Below the pieces are notes generated by a model. It searched no databases, was not told the origin of the DNA, and was given only the letters and a program-made list of their open reading frames with translations. From the NCBI GenBank assembly GCA_030690315.1, contig JAUYGY010000040.1:1-64000 (forward strand): a stretch of DNA of 64,000 bases, written 5' to 3'. A program made the position numbers and the translations under genes. This document shows, piece by piece, positions 27,562-39,324 of the stretch (within the stretch, counting starts at the first letter, position 1; every line of letters begins with the position of its first letter). This stretch comes from Aequorivita sp. Its GTDB lineage: Bacteria > Bacteroidota > Bacteroidia > Flavobacteriales > Flavobacteriaceae.

Positions 27562-27945
27562 TTAAATTTCTGAAGTGTTCTCGTTAATAAGAGAATTTAT
27601 CCAGTCTTTCGCATCGTCCAAATTGCTGAAATGTTTAAAGGGCTTTGTGAAAAATCTCCTTTCCAATTCTAAATTGCTCAATTTCAATCCGTCAGAAGAA
27701 ACTACTGCGAATCCTATTAAATTATCAATTTTCGAAGTTTCAATATATACCAAAGGATCTACGGAGTATGAATTTTTTCGATAGGTAATATAACCAAAAG
27801 GCCTTTTAGTAAAATATTTTTCTGAAATGGCAACCAAATCATTATTATATTCCGGCTTGACCGTAATGCCCTCCTTCATTACTACCACCACAAAATTCTT
27901 AAACACTCTTATTTCTCCAAATTCAAAAAATAAAGTTTTAATCAT
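27562..27945 (-). CDS. Conserved hypothetical protein (possibly SpoIIAA/STAS-like)
   Basis: 127 aa intact ORF. Confidence 0.55.
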   Translation of the reverse strand: MIKTLFFEFGEIRVFKNFVVVVMKEGITVKPEYNNDLVAISEKYFTKRPFGYITYRKNSYSVDPLVYIETSKIDNLIGFAVVSSDGLKLSNLELERRFFTKPFKHFSNLDDAKDWINSLINENTSEI

Positions 27946-28032
27946 AAAAAGGTGAGTTTTTGAATAGTTAATTTACGGATTTTTAACGAGTTATCGCTGT
28001 GTATTTTACAAAAATATATTTATGTATAAATT

Positions 28033-28065
28033 AAAAAATCCCTAAGAAAACTCAGGGATTTTTTA
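28033..28065. terminator. Intrinsic terminator downstream of clpC
   Basis: AAAAAATCCCTAAG..CTCAGGGATTTTTT. Confidence 0.82.
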
Positions 28066-28084
28066 TTAGCTTGAAATTAAATAG

Positions 28085-30637
28085 CTACGATTCGGTAGTT
28101 TTTTTCAACTTCTTTATCTTTATAGTAAGTTCATTTGTTTTCTCGTCCAGATCCATTGTTATTATATCACCTTCCTGCAAATTGCTATTGATAATTTCCT
28201 CTGCCAAAGCATCTTCAATATATTTTTGGATTGCCCGGTTCAAAGGGCGAGCTCCATATTGTTTATCGAAACCTTTGTCGGCAATATAATCTTTAGCTTT
28301 ATCGGTAAGTTTAAGCTCGTAGCCCAAATCGGCAATGCGAAGAAACAATTTGTCCAATTCAATATCGATGATTTTGTGGATATCCTCTCTTTCCAACGGA
28401 TTAAACACCATCACGTCATCAATACGGTTCAGGAATTCCGGGGCAAAAGTTTTCTTTAAAGCGTTTTCAATCACACTTTTTGTGTGCGATTCTTCTTGGC
28501 TTTTCTTTGCAGAAGTTCCAAAACCAACCCCTTGTCCAAAATCTTTTATTTGTCTGGCGCCAATATTTGAAGTCATAATAATAATTGTATTTCTGAAATC
28601 AATCTTTCTTCCAAGACTATCGGTTAAATATCCATCGTCCAAAACTTGTAGCAGCATATTGAAAACATCGGGATGTGCTTTTTCAATTTCGTCCAAAAGA
28701 AGCACCGCGTAAGGTTTTCTTCTTATTTTTTCAGTTAACTGACCGCCTTCTTCATAACCCACATATCCCGGAGGTGCACCGACCAAACGGGAAATGGAAA
28801 ATTTCTCCATATACTCGCTCATATCGATTCTCACTAATGCAGTGTCTGAGTCAAACAACTCTCGCGCCAAAACTTTTGCAAGTTGGGTTTTACCGACCCC
28901 GGTTTGGCCCAAGAAAATAAAAGAACCGATTGGTTTGTTTGGATCTTTCAATCCGGCACGGTTTCGTTGGATTGCTTTTACCACTTTGACAACGGCTTCA
29001 TCCTGCCCAATTACCTTTCCTTTAATGCGGTCTGGGAGGGCGGCAAGTTTGGTGCTTTCAGTTTGTGCAATTCTGTTTACAGGAACACCCGTCATCATTG
29101 AAACTACTTCTGCAACATTTTCTTCCGTTACTGTTTCTTTGTGGAGTTTTGAGTCTGCGGCCCATTCTTCCTGTTGCACAGCGAGTTCCTTTTCTAGGTT
29201 TTTCTCGTCATCTCTAAGTTTTGCGGCTTCTTCGTATTTCTGCTTTTTTACAACAGAGTTTTTGAGTTCGCGAACTTCTTCCAATTGCTTTTCAATTTCC
29301 AGAATTTTATCGGGAACGTGAATGTTTATAATATGAACCCGAGAACCTGCTTCGTCTAAAGCATCAATTGCTTTGTCCGGCAGAAAGCGTTCGCTCATGT
29401 ACCTATTTGTAAGTGTTACGCAAGCTTTTAAAGCTTCATCGGTATAAATTACATTATGGTGAGCTTCATATTTATCTTTTATATTGTTGAGAATTTCAAT
29501 GGTTTCTTCAACCGTTGTAGGCTCCACCAATACTTTTTGAAAACGTCTTTCCAGCGCGCCATCTTTTTCAATATATTGTCTGTACTCATCCAAGGTAGTT
29601 GCACCAATACATTGAATTTCACCTCTTGCCAAAGCGGGTTTGAACATATTTGACGCGTCCAAAGAACCCGTTGCGCCACCGGCCCCAACTATGGTATGGA
29701 TTTCATCAATAAAAAGAATAATGTCGTCATTCTTTTCAAGTTCGTTCATCACGGCTTTCATTCGCTCTTCAAACTGACCTCGGTATTTAGTTCCAGCCAC
29801 TAAGCTTGCCAAATCTAAAGTCACAACTCTTTTATCATAAAGAATCCGTGAAACCTTTCGTTGGATTATTCGCAGGGCCAAACCTTCGGCAATGGCAGAT
29901 TTACCAACGCCCGGTTCCCCAATCAATAATGGATTGTTTTTCTTTCTTCGGCTTAAAATTTGTGAAACACGTTGTATTTCGCTTTCACGACCCACAACGG
30001 GATCAAGTTTTCCTTCTTCTGCCATTGCAGTAAGGTCTCTTCCGAAGTTATCCAAAACAGGGGTTTTAGATTTTTTGTTTGTTTTTGCCGTGGTGCCGGA
30101 AAACAAATTTTCCTTCCCAGCATCTTCCGCAGAAGTATCGTCATCATTCGGGAATGATTCTGCACTTGGGGTGTCTATATAATCGTCGTCATTAGTTATC
30201 ATAAGTTTAAATTGGTCTTTTACCACGTCATAATCCACTTTCATTTTGTTCAACAGTTTTGTTGTTGGGTCGTTTTCATTCCGAAGAATACACAAAAGTA
30301 AATGTGCGGTATTAATGGAATTACTTTGAAACAACTTTGCTTCCAAAAAGGTAGTCTTCAGTGCTCTTTCGGCTTGCCGCGTTAGGTGAAGATTCTTTTT
30401 ATCGTTTGTATTTGTAGTAACGCCCGGATTTGCTGGGCTAAGTATTTCTACTTTTCTTCTTAAATGGTTCAAGTCTATAGAAAGAGCATTCAAAATAGTC
30501 ACTGCTTTGCCACTGCCATCTCTTAAAAGACCGAGCATTAAATGCTCAGTACCAATAAAATCGTGGCCCAAGCGCAGCGCTTCTTCTTTGCTGTAGGCTA
30601 TTACATCTTTTACTCGGGGGGAAAAATTATCATCCAT
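28085..30637 (-). CDS. clpC: ClpC-type AAA+ ATPase
   Basis: Clp_N repeats, two Walker A sites ([25 protein letters not shown]), UVR-like segment. Confidence 0.96.
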   Translation of the reverse strand: MDDNFSPRVKDVIAYSKEEALRLGHDFIGTEHLMLGLLRDGSGKAVTILNALSIDLNHLRRKVEILSPANPGVTTNTNDKKNLHLTRQAERALKTTFLEAKLFQSNSINTAHLLLCILRNENDPTTKLLNKMKVDYDVVKDQFKLMITNDDDYIDTPSAESFPNDDDTSAEDAGKENLFSGTTAKTNKKSKTPVLDNFGRDLTAMAEEGKLDPVVGRESEIQRVSQILSRRKKNNPLLIGEPGVGKSAIAEGLALRIIQRKVSRILYDKRVVTLDLASLVAGTKYRGQFEERMKAVMNELEKNDDIILFIDEIHTIVGAGGATGSLDASNMFKPALARGEIQCIGATTLDEYRQYIEKDGALERRFQKVLVEPTTVEETIEILNNIKDKYEAHHNVIYTDEALKACVTLTNRYMSERFLPDKAIDALDEAGSRVHIINIHVPDKILEIEKQLEEVRELKNSVVKKQKYEEAAKLRDDEKNLEKELAVQQEEWAADSKLHKETVTEENVAEVVSMMTGVPVNRIAQTESTKLAALPDRIKGKVIGQDEAVVKVVKAIQRNRAGLKDPNKPIGSFIFLGQTGVGKTQLAKVLARELFDSDTALVRIDMSEYMEKFSISRLVGAPPGYVGYEEGGQLTEKIRRKPYAVLLLDEIEKAHPDVFNMLLQVLDDGYLTDSLGRKIDFRNTIIIMTSNIGARQIKDFGQGVGFGTSAKKSQEESHTKSVIENALKKTFAPEFLNRIDDVMVFNPLEREDIHKIIDIELDKLFLRIADLGYELKLTDKAKDYIADKGFDKQYGARPLNRAIQKYIEDALAEEIINSNLQEGDIITMDLDEKTNELTIKIKKLKKTTES

Positions 30638-30896
30638 AATTTTGAATATCGTCTCTTCTGTTTGGCACTAAATTAACTAAAATAGGACAAAAACTGTTCC
30701 TCTTTGAGATCATTTTAGTAAAAGGACAAAATATATAGTGGAATTCAAAGAATAATCAGCTATAGTTATCAACGATTTCAAGCCCTAATTTTGTTAATAA
30801 AATCGTGAATAACGAATGCTAAAAACCCCTGTTAAACCTACGAAAAAGTGTATCTTGCTCCATTAGTTTAACAACGATAATTAAAGCTATTTTTTT

Positions 30897-33449
30897 ATGA
30901 CTGAAGGTGAAAAAATAATCCCTATAAACATTGAAGATGAAATGAAATCTGCCTACATCGATTATTCGATGTCGGTCATAGTGTCACGTGCGCTGCCAGA
31001 TGTTCGCGATGGAATGAAACCCGTACACAGAAGGGTTTTATTCGGAATGCACGAGCTGGGTATTAGGGCCACGGGCGCACATAAAAAATCTGCGAGAATC
31101 GTGGGAGAGGTGCTGGGTAAATATCACCCACACGGCGATACCTCGGTTTATGATGCCATGGTGCGTATGGCGCAAGAATGGAGTTTGCGCTATATGTTGG
31201 TTGACGGACAAGGAAACTTCGGTTCGGTTGATGGCGATAGTCCAGCGGCAATGCGATATACAGAAGCAAGAATGCACAGGATTTCTGAAGATATGCTTGC
31301 CGATATTGACAAAGAAACTGTTGACCACCAATTAAATTTTGACGATACACTAAAAGAGCCCACTGTTCTCCCCACCCGTGTTCCCGGACTTTTAATTAAT
31401 GGCGCAAGCGGAATTGCCGTGGGAATGGCAACCAACATGCCGCCACACAACCTTACGGAAGTTGTAAACGGAATCATTGCCTATATTGAAGATAACGATA
31501 TAGACATTGACGGGTTGATGCAACATATTAAAGCCCCAGATTTCCCAACTGGCGGAACCATTTACGGTTACGAAGGTGTTCGTGAAGCATTCCACACTGG
31601 GCGTGGCCGAGTAGTGATGCGCGCTAAAGCAAGCTTTGAAGAAGTACAGGGCCGTGAGTGTATCATTGTTACTGAAATTCCATATCAAGTGAACAAAGCG
31701 GACATGATCAAAAAGACCGCTGATATGGTGAACGATAAGAAAATTGAGGGCATTTCAAACATTCGCGATGAAAGTGATAGAAATGGAATGCGCATCGTTT
31801 ATATTTTGAAGCGCGACGCCATCCCGAATATTGTTCTTAATACCCTATATAAATACACGGCTTTGCAATCCAGTTTCAGCGTGAACAATATCGCGTTGGT
31901 AAAGGGAAGACCGCAAATGCTGAATTTGAAGGAACTGATCCATTATTTTGTGGAACACCGCCACGAAGTTGTGGTTCGCCGTACCGAATATTTGCTTCGC
32001 AAAGCGGAGGAACGCGCGCATATTTTAGAAGGATTGATTATTGCTTCCGATAATATTGACGAAGTAATCCGTTTGATACGTGCCTCTTCCAATGCCGATG
32101 AAGCAAGGGAACGATTGATGGAATCTTTCAAGCTAACCGAAATACAGGCGAAGGCAATTGTTGAAATGCGACTTCGCCAATTAACGGGGCTGGAGCAGGA
32201 CAAACTGAGAAGCGAGTATGAGGAATTGATGAAAACAATTGGCGATTACAAAGATATTCTTGCGAGCAAAGAGCGCAGAATGCAAATAATCAAAGACGAA
32301 CTTGTTGAAATTCGCACAAAATATGGTGATGAGCGTCGCTCCATCATAGAGTATGCTGGCGGTGACGTTAGTATTACAGATTTAATTGCCGACGAACAAG
32401 TGGTACTGACAATTTCGCACGCTGGTTATATTAAACGTACATCGCTTTCAGAATACAAAACACAACATAGAGGTGGGGTTGGGCAAAAAGCTTCGGCAAC
32501 AAGGAATGAAGATTTCCTTGAACATCTTTTTGTGGGTACCAATCACCAATATATGTTGTTTTTCACCCAAAAGGGGAAATGTTTCTGGATGCGAGTTTTT
32601 GAAATTCCGGAAGGTACAAGAACTTCAAAGGGAAGAGCTATACAAAACCTTATAAATATTGAACCAGATGATAAAGTGAAAGCTTTCATTTGTACACAAG
32701 ATTTAAAAGATGAAGATTACATAAACAGCCATTATGTAATTATGGCCACCAAAAAAGGACAGGTTAAGAAAACACCTTTGGAGCAATATTCAAGACCAAG
32801 AGCAAATGGGATCAATGCAATCACAATCCGGGAAGATGATGAATTGCTTGAAGCAAAATTAACAACCGGCAACAGTCAGGTTATGTTGGCCGTGAGATCA
32901 GGAAAAGCCATTCGTTTTGAAGAGGAGAAAACTAGATCGATGGGTCGGAACGCTTCTGGGGTTCGTGGTATTAGGCTCGGCGATAAAAATGACGAGGTTA
33001 TAGGAATGATTGCTGTAGATAAAAATGATTCCGACATACTTGTGGTTTCTGAAAACGGGTACGGAAAACGTTCATCAATAGATGATTACCGAATCACTAA
33101 CCGTGGCGGAAAAGGCGTGAAAACCATAAACATTACCGAAAAAACAGGTAAATTAGTGGCAATTAAAAATGTAACCGATGACGATGATTTAATGATCATC
33201 AACAAATCTGGAATTGCCATTAGAATGGCCGTTGCAAATCTTCGCGTTATGGGCCGCGCAACACAAGGCGTGCGCTTAATAAAAGTAAGGGAAGACGATG
33301 CCATAGCAGCAGTTGCAAAAGCAATGAAAGATGAAGAGGAGGTAGCTGGTGATCTTGATATCACTGACGGAAATACTGATATTTCTGATGAAAACAATGA
33401 TGGCACTACTCTTGATAATAACGAAACTCAAACCGAAAATAACGAATAA
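30897..33449 (+). CDS. gyrA: DNA gyrase subunit A
   Basis: [28 protein letters not shown]; GyrA C-terminal repeats. Confidence 0.97.
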   Translation: MTEGEKIIPINIEDEMKSAYIDYSMSVIVSRALPDVRDGMKPVHRRVLFGMHELGIRATGAHKKSARIVGEVLGKYHPHGDTSVYDAMVRMAQEWSLRYMLVDGQGNFGSVDGDSPAAMRYTEARMHRISEDMLADIDKETVDHQLNFDDTLKEPTVLPTRVPGLLINGASGIAVGMATNMPPHNLTEVVNGIIAYIEDNDIDIDGLMQHIKAPDFPTGGTIYGYEGVREAFHTGRGRVVMRAKASFEEVQGRECIIVTEIPYQVNKADMIKKTADMVNDKKIEGISNIRDESDRNGMRIVYILKRDAIPNIVLNTLYKYTALQSSFSVNNIALVKGRPQMLNLKELIHYFVEHRHEVVVRRTEYLLRKAEERAHILEGLIIASDNIDEVIRLIRASSNADEARERLMESFKLTEIQAKAIVEMRLRQLTGLEQDKLRSEYEELMKTIGDYKDILASKERRMQIIKDELVEIRTKYGDERRSIIEYAGGDVSITDLIADEQVVLTISHAGYIKRTSLSEYKTQHRGGVGQKASATRNEDFLEHLFVGTNHQYMLFFTQKGKCFWMRVFEIPEGTRTSKGRAIQNLINIEPDDKVKAFICTQDLKDEDYINSHYVIMATKKGQVKKTPLEQYSRPRANGINAITIREDDELLEAKLTTGNSQVMLAVRSGKAIRFEEEKTRSMGRNASGVRGIRLGDKNDEVIGMIAVDKNDSDILVVSENGYGKRSSIDDYRITNRGGKGVKTINITEKTGKLVAIKNVTDDDDLMIINKSGIAIRMAVANLRVMGRATQGVRLIKVREDDAIAAVAKAMKDEEEVAGDLDITDGNTDISDENNDGTTLDNNETQTENNE

Positions 33450-33459
33450 ACTTTAACAC

Positions 33460-34719
33460 ATGAAAACACGAATATTAATAACAGGACTTGCTTTTGTGTC
33501 TGCTATTTCATTTGGACAAAAAAAAGAAATAAAAAAAGCTGAAAAAGCGGTAAACTCTAACGAATATAGCGAAGCTATAACTTACTTAAATGAGGCTGAA
33601 GCCTTGCTCGCAAGTGCTGACAATGATACAAAAGCACAATTTTACGCAGTAAAAGGACAAGCTTTATTGGGGTCAGGTGGATCAGATTATACAAAATTGA
33701 AAGCTTCTGCCGATGCATTTAGCCAAGCTCTCAAACTTTCTCCAAGTATAGAGGGCGAGATAACGGTTCCATTGCAGAATCTGCGTGCGGCCTTAGTTAA
33801 TAGTGCAAAGAAAGATTTTGAAGCAAAGCAATATATGACTGCTTCAGATAAATTGTATAGCACCTATATGATTGATGAAAAGGACATGGATTACCTTTAT
33901 TTTGCTGGAGTTTACGCACATAATGGTCAAGATTATGAAAAGGCGCTTAACTATTATCAAATACTTTTGAAATCAGATTATACAGGGGTAACTGAAGAAT
34001 ATGTTGCAACCAATAAAACAACAGGCGAGGTTGAATCTTTTGATAATGAAAAGCTTAGAGATTTCGCTGTGAAATCAGGTGAATTTATTAAACCTGAAGC
34101 GCGGGTTTTAGATTCAAAAAGAAATGATATTTTGGGCAATATGGCGCGCATCTATTTACAAAAAGATGAAACTCAAAAAGCAATCGAGCTTTTAAATTCG
34201 GCTCGGGCCGATAGCCCTGACGATGTTGACTTAATGCGCCTAGAAGCAGACATAAGTAATAAAATGGGTGATTATGATAGATATGACAAAATAATGAATA
34301 AAATAATTGCAACAGATCCTACTAATCCAGCGATTTATACAAATTTGGGCGTAGCGAATGTTGAGTTAGGGAAGACAGAAAAAGCAATTGAGTATTATGA
34401 AAAGGCTTTAGAACTTGACCCAAATTACGAATCAGCATTAATAAATATTTCAGTTGCAAAACTTTCTTATGAAGATGGCATAAGAGAAACAATGAATAAT
34501 TTAGGCACCTCGAGAGCAGATAACGTGAAGTTTGACGAACTTAAAAAACAACTAAACAGCATTTATAGTGACGCAATGCCTTATTTAGAAAAAGCTTATA
34601 CTATTAATCCATCAAATGTAGGTGTCGCACAAACTTTAATGAATATTTACGGCCAGCTTGGGGAAGATGCAAAATTTAAGGAAATGAAAACTAAAGTTGA
34701 AACCTTAACAAAGCAATAA
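33460..34719 (+). CDS. TPR-repeat protein
   Basis: Signal peptide, multiple TPR units. Confidence 0.85.
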   Translation: MKTRILITGLAFVSAISFGQKKEIKKAEKAVNSNEYSEAITYLNEAEALLASADNDTKAQFYAVKGQALLGSGGSDYTKLKASADAFSQALKLSPSIEGEITVPLQNLRAALVNSAKKDFEAKQYMTASDKLYSTYMIDEKDMDYLYFAGVYAHNGQDYEKALNYYQILLKSDYTGVTEEYVATNKTTGEVESFDNEKLRDFAVKSGEFIKPEARVLDSKRNDILGNMARIYLQKDETQKAIELLNSARADSPDDVDLMRLEADISNKMGDYDRYDKIMNKIIATDPTNPAIYTNLGVANVELGKTEKAIEYYEKALELDPNYESALINISVAKLSYEDGIRETMNNLGTSRADNVKFDELKKQLNSIYSDAMPYLEKAYTINPSNVGVAQTLMNIYGQLGEDAKFKEMKTKVETLTKQ

Positions 34720-34736
34720 ATATAATTTTCTATAGC

Positions 34737-34778
34737 AAAAAAACAAAACCCCTGAAATTTCAGGGGTTTTGTTTTTTT
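34737..34778. terminator. Bidirectional terminator, 42-bp perfect palindrome
   Basis: AAAAAAACAAAACCCCTGAAA/TTTCAGGGGTTTTGTTTTTTT. Confidence 0.92.
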
Positions 34779-35526
34779 AAATAATTCGTTTTATAACCCG
34801 TAGTTTATGGGTATGGATGCGCATTTCATAATTGAAAATGCCACTGTGGTCCAATCTGTCAATTCTCACTTTTCCGTGCGCGTGGATAATGTAGTTGTCT
34901 TTCATAATAATACCAACATGTGTAATTTTTCCTTCGTCATTGTCAAAAAATGCCAAATCTCCCGGCTCGCTTTCTTCAATGAAGCTTAGTGCTTCCCCTT
35001 GGGTGGCTTGTTGGCTGGCATCGCGCAGCAATTTATAGCCATTCAGCTTATAAACCATTTGTGTGAAACCACTGCAATCAATACCGAATGGGGTTTTGCC
35101 TCCCCACAAATAGGGAGTATTTAAATAGAGTAGGGCGGTTTCAATTAAATGTTCCTTCGGAAAAATTCCAGAAATCGCTTTTCCTTCAAAAAAATGGTTT
35201 AAAAATTTAGAAGATGAAATGGTACTTCCCAAGCAAATGGAAAACAATTGATTGTTAGAAGCAGTAACAAAATCAACCAAATCTGAAGATAACCTATTTT
35301 CTTTCTTTTGAAAATCTGAGAAATCTTCTTCGCCAATAATCACATATTGTTTGTTATCGATCCAACCTTCATATTTATCAAAGGACAAACGAATACGGCT
35401 CCATTTTTTCCGTGTTTCAAGTATTTTGAAATGTTCGCCATAAAGTAGTTGCGAAACCATTTCACTCACATCGGAAGCCTCGGCTCGAAGTGGAACAACA
35501 CTTAAATTGCAGATACCGTAATCCAT
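34777..35526 (-). CDS. NlpC/P60 (C40) peptidase with N-terminal SH3-like domain
   Basis: PFGIDCSGFTQMVYKLNG, THVGIIMKDNYIIHAHGKVRID. Confidence 0.92.
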   Translation of the reverse strand: MDYGICNLSVVPLRAEASDVSEMVSQLLYGEHFKILETRKKWSRIRLSFDKYEGWIDNKQYVIIGEEDFSDFQKKENRLSSDLVDFVTASNNQLFSICLGSTISSSKFLNHFFEGKAISGIFPKEHLIETALLYLNTPYLWGGKTPFGIDCSGFTQMVYKLNGYKLLRDASQQATQGEALSFIEESEPGDLAFFDNDEGKITHVGIIMKDNYIIHAHGKVRIDRLDHSGIFNYEMRIHTHKLRVIKRII

Positions 35527-35556
35527 TCAGAAATTATTGTGAAAACAGTTACGGTT

Positions 35557-36735
35557 TTATATTCTTTCAATTACCATTGCAGAAGCACCACCGCCGCCGT
35601 TACAGATTGCTGCGGCGCCAATTTTGGCATCGTTTTGTTTAAGAACATTCAATAGGGTTATCAAAATACGAACGCCGCTGCAGCCCAGCGGGTGGCCCAA
35701 AGAAACTGCGCCGCCATTCACATTTACATTGCTATCATCCAGTCCTAAAATTTTCATATTTGCAAGACCCACAACTGCGAAGGCTTCATTGAATTCAAAA
35801 TAATCTACATCCTTAATATCCAATCCAGCTTTTGCGAGTGCTTTTGGAAGTGCTTTTGAGGGAGCTGTGGTAAACCATTTTGGTTCCTGTGCCGCATCGG
35901 CATAACTTTTAATGTAAGCCAAAGGGGTTAGGCCTAATTCTTTCGCTTTGGCCTCGCTCATTAAAACCATTGCGCCAGCGCCATCATTTATGGTAGATGA
36001 ATTTGCGGCAGTTACGGTTCCGTCTTTTGTGAACGCAGGGCGTAAAGAAGCAATCTTGTCCATCATCACGTTTTTGTATTCTTCGTCTTCTGAAAAAATA
36101 ACCGGTTCGCCGCGACGCTGAGGCACTTCAACTGAAATTACTTCCTCCTTAAATTTTCCATCGGCCCAGGCTTTTGCTGTACGTTCGTAGGATTGCTTTG
36201 CGAAAGCATCTTGGTCTTCCCGGGAGAAATTATATTCTGTAGCACAAAGATCTGCACAGGTTCCCATTGCATTATTGTCATACGCATCAACCAAACCGTC
36301 TTTTTGCATTCCATCAATCAAAGTAGCTGGGCCAAATTTTGTCCCGCTGCGCATATTTACATAATGTGGAATATTGCTCATGCTTTCCATTCCGCCGGCA
36401 ACCACAACATCGGCATCGCCAAGGGCTATTGCCTGAGCGGCATTCATAACGGCTTTCATGCCAGAGGCACAAACTTTATTTATTGTTGTAGCGGGAACAG
36501 TATTTGGAATTCCAGCGCCCAAAGTTGCTTGTCTTGCAGGGGCTTGACCCACACCTGCCTGAACCACATTGCCCATAAACACTTCCTGCACCAACGATGG
36601 ATCTAGGTTTATTTTTTCCATTGCGCCTTTTATTGCCGCTGATCCCAATTGGGTGGCGGTTAATGAGGAAAGGCTACCCATAAAGCTTCCTATGGGTGTT
36701 CTGGCTGCGGATACTATAACTACTTTGTTGCTCAT
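35557..36735 (-). CDS. Acetyl-CoA C-acyltransferase (thiolase)
   Basis: INKVCASGMKA, GGMESMSN, NVNGGAVSLGHPLGCSG, CNGGGGASA. Confidence 0.95.
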   Translation of the reverse strand: MSNKVVIVSAARTPIGSFMGSLSSLTATQLGSAAIKGAMEKINLDPSLVQEVFMGNVVQAGVGQAPARQATLGAGIPNTVPATTINKVCASGMKAVMNAAQAIALGDADVVVAGGMESMSNIPHYVNMRSGTKFGPATLIDGMQKDGLVDAYDNNAMGTCADLCATEYNFSREDQDAFAKQSYERTAKAWADGKFKEEVISVEVPQRRGEPVIFSEDEEYKNVMMDKIASLRPAFTKDGTVTAANSSTINDGAGAMVLMSEAKAKELGLTPLAYIKSYADAAQEPKWFTTAPSKALPKALAKAGLDIKDVDYFEFNEAFAVVGLANMKILGLDDSNVNVNGGAVSLGHPLGCSGVRILITLLNVLKQNDAKIGAAAICNGGGGASAMVIERI

Positions 36736-36865
36736 GCTAACTATTTTTATATTTTAAATAAGGACTGCGAAATTACATATTTCTAACTTAAATATCAATC
36801 TTTGCAAGTATTGGTTTTGGGATAACTCATTCCTTATTTATACCTTTACTTTAAGTAATAATTTT

Positions 36866-38911
36866 ATGAAGAAACTTTTTTCTTTGTTCGCAAAAAATCA
36901 ATCCCTTATTTACAAGGTTTTTCTTTTCATAGTCTCCACGCTTTTAGTTATTTATTTTTTGCCGAAGGGAGGCCAGTTTAAATACAACTTCCAAAAGGGG
37001 AAACCTTGGCAATATGAAAATCTATATGCCCCTTTTAGTTTTACCATCAAAAAAGATGCTGAAACCGTAAAAAAGGAAAAGGAAGAAATTCGAGCAAATG
37101 CAATTCCATATTTTGAATACAGCATTGATGTAAAGCAAAAAGTTTCAGATAATTTTCAAACAAACCTTGAAGTAAGATATGTGGACAGCCTTCACAAAAC
37201 CTCAAAAAAAACAGTTGAGAACCTAGGCGATGCAATAATCAAGAAGGCTTATGAAAATGGCGTGACCGATGAAATTCACAACTATGATGGCAATAGGCTT
37301 ATCTATCTAAAAAGTGGCAACGAAATAGAGGAACGCAACTATTCACAATTGTTCAAAAAGGAAAACTTGAACAAAGAGGTGCGGGAAATTGTTGAAAAAA
37401 ACAAAACTGAAGATGTGCAGGCCTTGCTCTATACCTTATTGAACGAAGTTTTTGAACCTAACGTAAAACTAAACACCAAACTAACCGAAGCGGCCATTGA
37501 TGCTGAGATAAAAGCGCTAAACCCAAATCGTGGCATCATTGAAAAGGGAGGGCGTATTATTGCAAAGGGCGAAGTAGTGGAAGGGGATAAATTCCAAATA
37601 CTGAATTCCCTTAAAGCTGAGTTTCAAAGCCAGATATGGAGCAAAAATAATTACCTCTGGCTTTTGGTAGGCTATTCTATGTTGGTTTCGCTGGTGTTTT
37701 TAATGCTCTTTCTTTTCTTAAAAAATTATAGACCCTACATTTATAACAACAACACAAAAGTCACTTTTATATTTTTCAATGTCCTCTTAATGGTTTTCCT
37801 CACCACGCTGGTGCTGAAGGTTCATGCCGACTATGTTTATGTTGTGCCAATATGTATTTTACCGCTTATCCTCAAGGCCTTTTTCGATCCGCGCGTTGGG
37901 CTTTTTGTGCACGTTTTAACCATTTTATTGCTCGGGTTTATTGTCCCCAATAGTTTTGAATATATGTTTCTTCAGTTTATTGCAGGAATTGTAACCATTC
38001 TTACCGTTTCAGAATTGTACAAACGCGCCAATCTTTTCGTTTCCGTAGGGCAGATAACTTTAATTTATATTCTTGGCTACTTTGCTTTCTTCGTAATTCA
38101 GGAAGGAAACATTCAAACCATGGAATGGCAGAATTTTCAGTATTTCATTCTTTGTGGTTTGGCAACGCTTTTTGCGCACCCACTGATTTATTTATATGAA
38201 AAAATATTCGGATTGGTTTCTGATGTTTCGTTGCTGGAACTGAGTGATACCAATTCAAAATTACTGAAAGAGCTATCCAATAAGGCTCCCGGAACGTTTC
38301 ACCATTCATTAAACGTAGCAAATTTAGCGGAAGCATCCGCAAACGAAATTGGCGCAAACAGTATGCTAGTTCGCGTGGGTGCACTTTATCACGATATTGG
38401 AAAAATGGTGAATCCCACAATGTTTACTGAAAATCAGGCGAATTCTGTTAATTCACACAACGAGCTCGACCCAAAAGAAAGCGCCCAAATTATTATTGAT
38501 CACGTAATAAAAGGAATTGAAATAGCCCGAAAAAATAACTTGCCAGACCGAGTGATCGATTTTATAAGAACCCACCACGGAACAAGTTTAGTGTATTATT
38601 TCTACAGGCAAGAACGCGAAGAGCAGGGTGTTGCAAACAAAGAAGATTTTATTTATCCCGGGCCAATTCCGTTTTCAAAAGAAACGGCTATTTTGATGAT
38701 GGCAGATAGTGTTGAGGCTGCAAGCAAAAGCTTAAAGGAACCATCTTCAACTATTATTGACGAATTTGTTGAAAAGATAATCAACAACCAAATGGCACAG
38801 GGCCAGTTTTTGAATGCGAACATTACCTTTAAAGAAATAGAGATGATTAAGAAGGTTCTTAAAAAGAAATTGAAAAATATTTATCACCTGAGGGTGGAGT
38901 ATCCGGAATAA
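36866..38911 (+). CDS. 7TM-HD family phosphohydrolase (PgpH-like HDIG domain)
   Basis: 7TMR-HDED-like N-terminus; HHSLNVANLAE...ALYHDIGKM. Confidence 0.92.
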   Translation: MKKLFSLFAKNQSLIYKVFLFIVSTLLVIYFLPKGGQFKYNFQKGKPWQYENLYAPFSFTIKKDAETVKKEKEEIRANAIPYFEYSIDVKQKVSDNFQTNLEVRYVDSLHKTSKKTVENLGDAIIKKAYENGVTDEIHNYDGNRLIYLKSGNEIEERNYSQLFKKENLNKEVREIVEKNKTEDVQALLYTLLNEVFEPNVKLNTKLTEAAIDAEIKALNPNRGIIEKGGRIIAKGEVVEGDKFQILNSLKAEFQSQIWSKNNYLWLLVGYSMLVSLVFLMLFLFLKNYRPYIYNNNTKVTFIFFNVLLMVFLTTLVLKVHADYVYVVPICILPLILKAFFDPRVGLFVHVLTILLLGFIVPNSFEYMFLQFIAGIVTILTVSELYKRANLFVSVGQITLIYILGYFAFFVIQEGNIQTMEWQNFQYFILCGLATLFAHPLIYLYEKIFGLVSDVSLLELSDTNSKLLKELSNKAPGTFHHSLNVANLAEASANEIGANSMLVRVGALYHDIGKMVNPTMFTENQANSVNSHNELDPKESAQIIIDHVIKGIEIARKNNLPDRVIDFIRTHHGTSLVYYFYRQEREEQGVANKEDFIYPGPIPFSKETAILMMADSVEAASKSLKEPSSTIIDEFVEKIINNQMAQGQFLNANITFKEIEMIKKVLKKKLKNIYHLRVEYPE

Positions 38912-38921
38912 TCTATATAAA

Positions 38922-38985
38922 ACAAAAAATCCCCAAAAGATGGGGATTTAAAGTGATCGCGACAGGATTCGAACCTGTGACCGTC
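38922..38985. repeat. 64-bp direct repeat copy 1 (terminator hairpin plus tRNA-Arg 3' half)
   Basis: Identical to 39261-39324, offset 339 bp. Confidence 0.95.
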
Positions 38986-39020
38986 CCGATTAAAATCGGG
39001 ATGCTCTATCCAGCTGAGCT
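38954..39020 (-). pseudogene. 5'-truncated tRNA-Arg-derived sequence with altered anticodon arm
   Basis: T-arm, D-arm and 3' acceptor strand match tRNA-Arg; 5' acceptor strand missing; anticodon arm reads TCCCGATTTTAATCGGGA. Confidence 0.85.
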
Positions 39021-39260
39021 TATAAAATTTTCAATGTATTTCCGTGATTTTTTTCCTTTAATATCCAACTCTCGGGCATAGGCTTCTTTTTTGGAATGAT
39101 ATCCTTCCGTATATATTAAAACCCAATCCTTAGTTTTTGAAGTATAGCCAGAGTGATTGGAAAGATGTCTTTTTAGACGTTCTGCAATTGGCGCTGCGGT
39201 ATGGCCAATGTAATATCGATCCAACTCATGAGAATATAATATATAAACTAAATATTCCAT
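39006..39260 (-). CDS. Small GIY-YIG nuclease family protein (start at MEYLVY preferred; ORF track starts at 39275)
   Basis: VYILYSHELDRYYIGHT; stop codon inside the tRNA-derived fragment. Confidence 0.85.
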   Translation of the reverse strand: MEYLVYILYSHELDRYYIGHTAAPIAERLKRHLSNHSGYTSKTKDWVLIYTEGYHSKKEAYARELDIKGKKSRKYIENFISSAG

Positions 39261-39324
39261 ACAAAAAATCCCCAAAAGATGGGGATTTAAAGTGATCGCG
39301 ACAGGATTCGAACCTGTGACCGTC
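39261..39324. repeat. 64-bp direct repeat copy 2
   Basis: Identical to 38922-38985. Confidence 0.95.

Noticed and set aside
28071-30182. Antisense ORFs across clpC (for example 28794..29321 +, 29892..30182 +)
   Set aside because: Antisense shadow frames of a highly conserved gene; no independent coding evidence.
31038-32203. Antisense ORFs across gyrA
   Set aside because: Shadow frames of gyrA with low-plausibility composition.
38954-39020. A second functional tRNA-Arg or a tRNA-Lys(TTT)
   Set aside because: The 5' acceptor strand is missing and the anticodon loop is 8 nt (or the arm refolds to a tetraloop), so it is treated as a tRNA-derived fragment.
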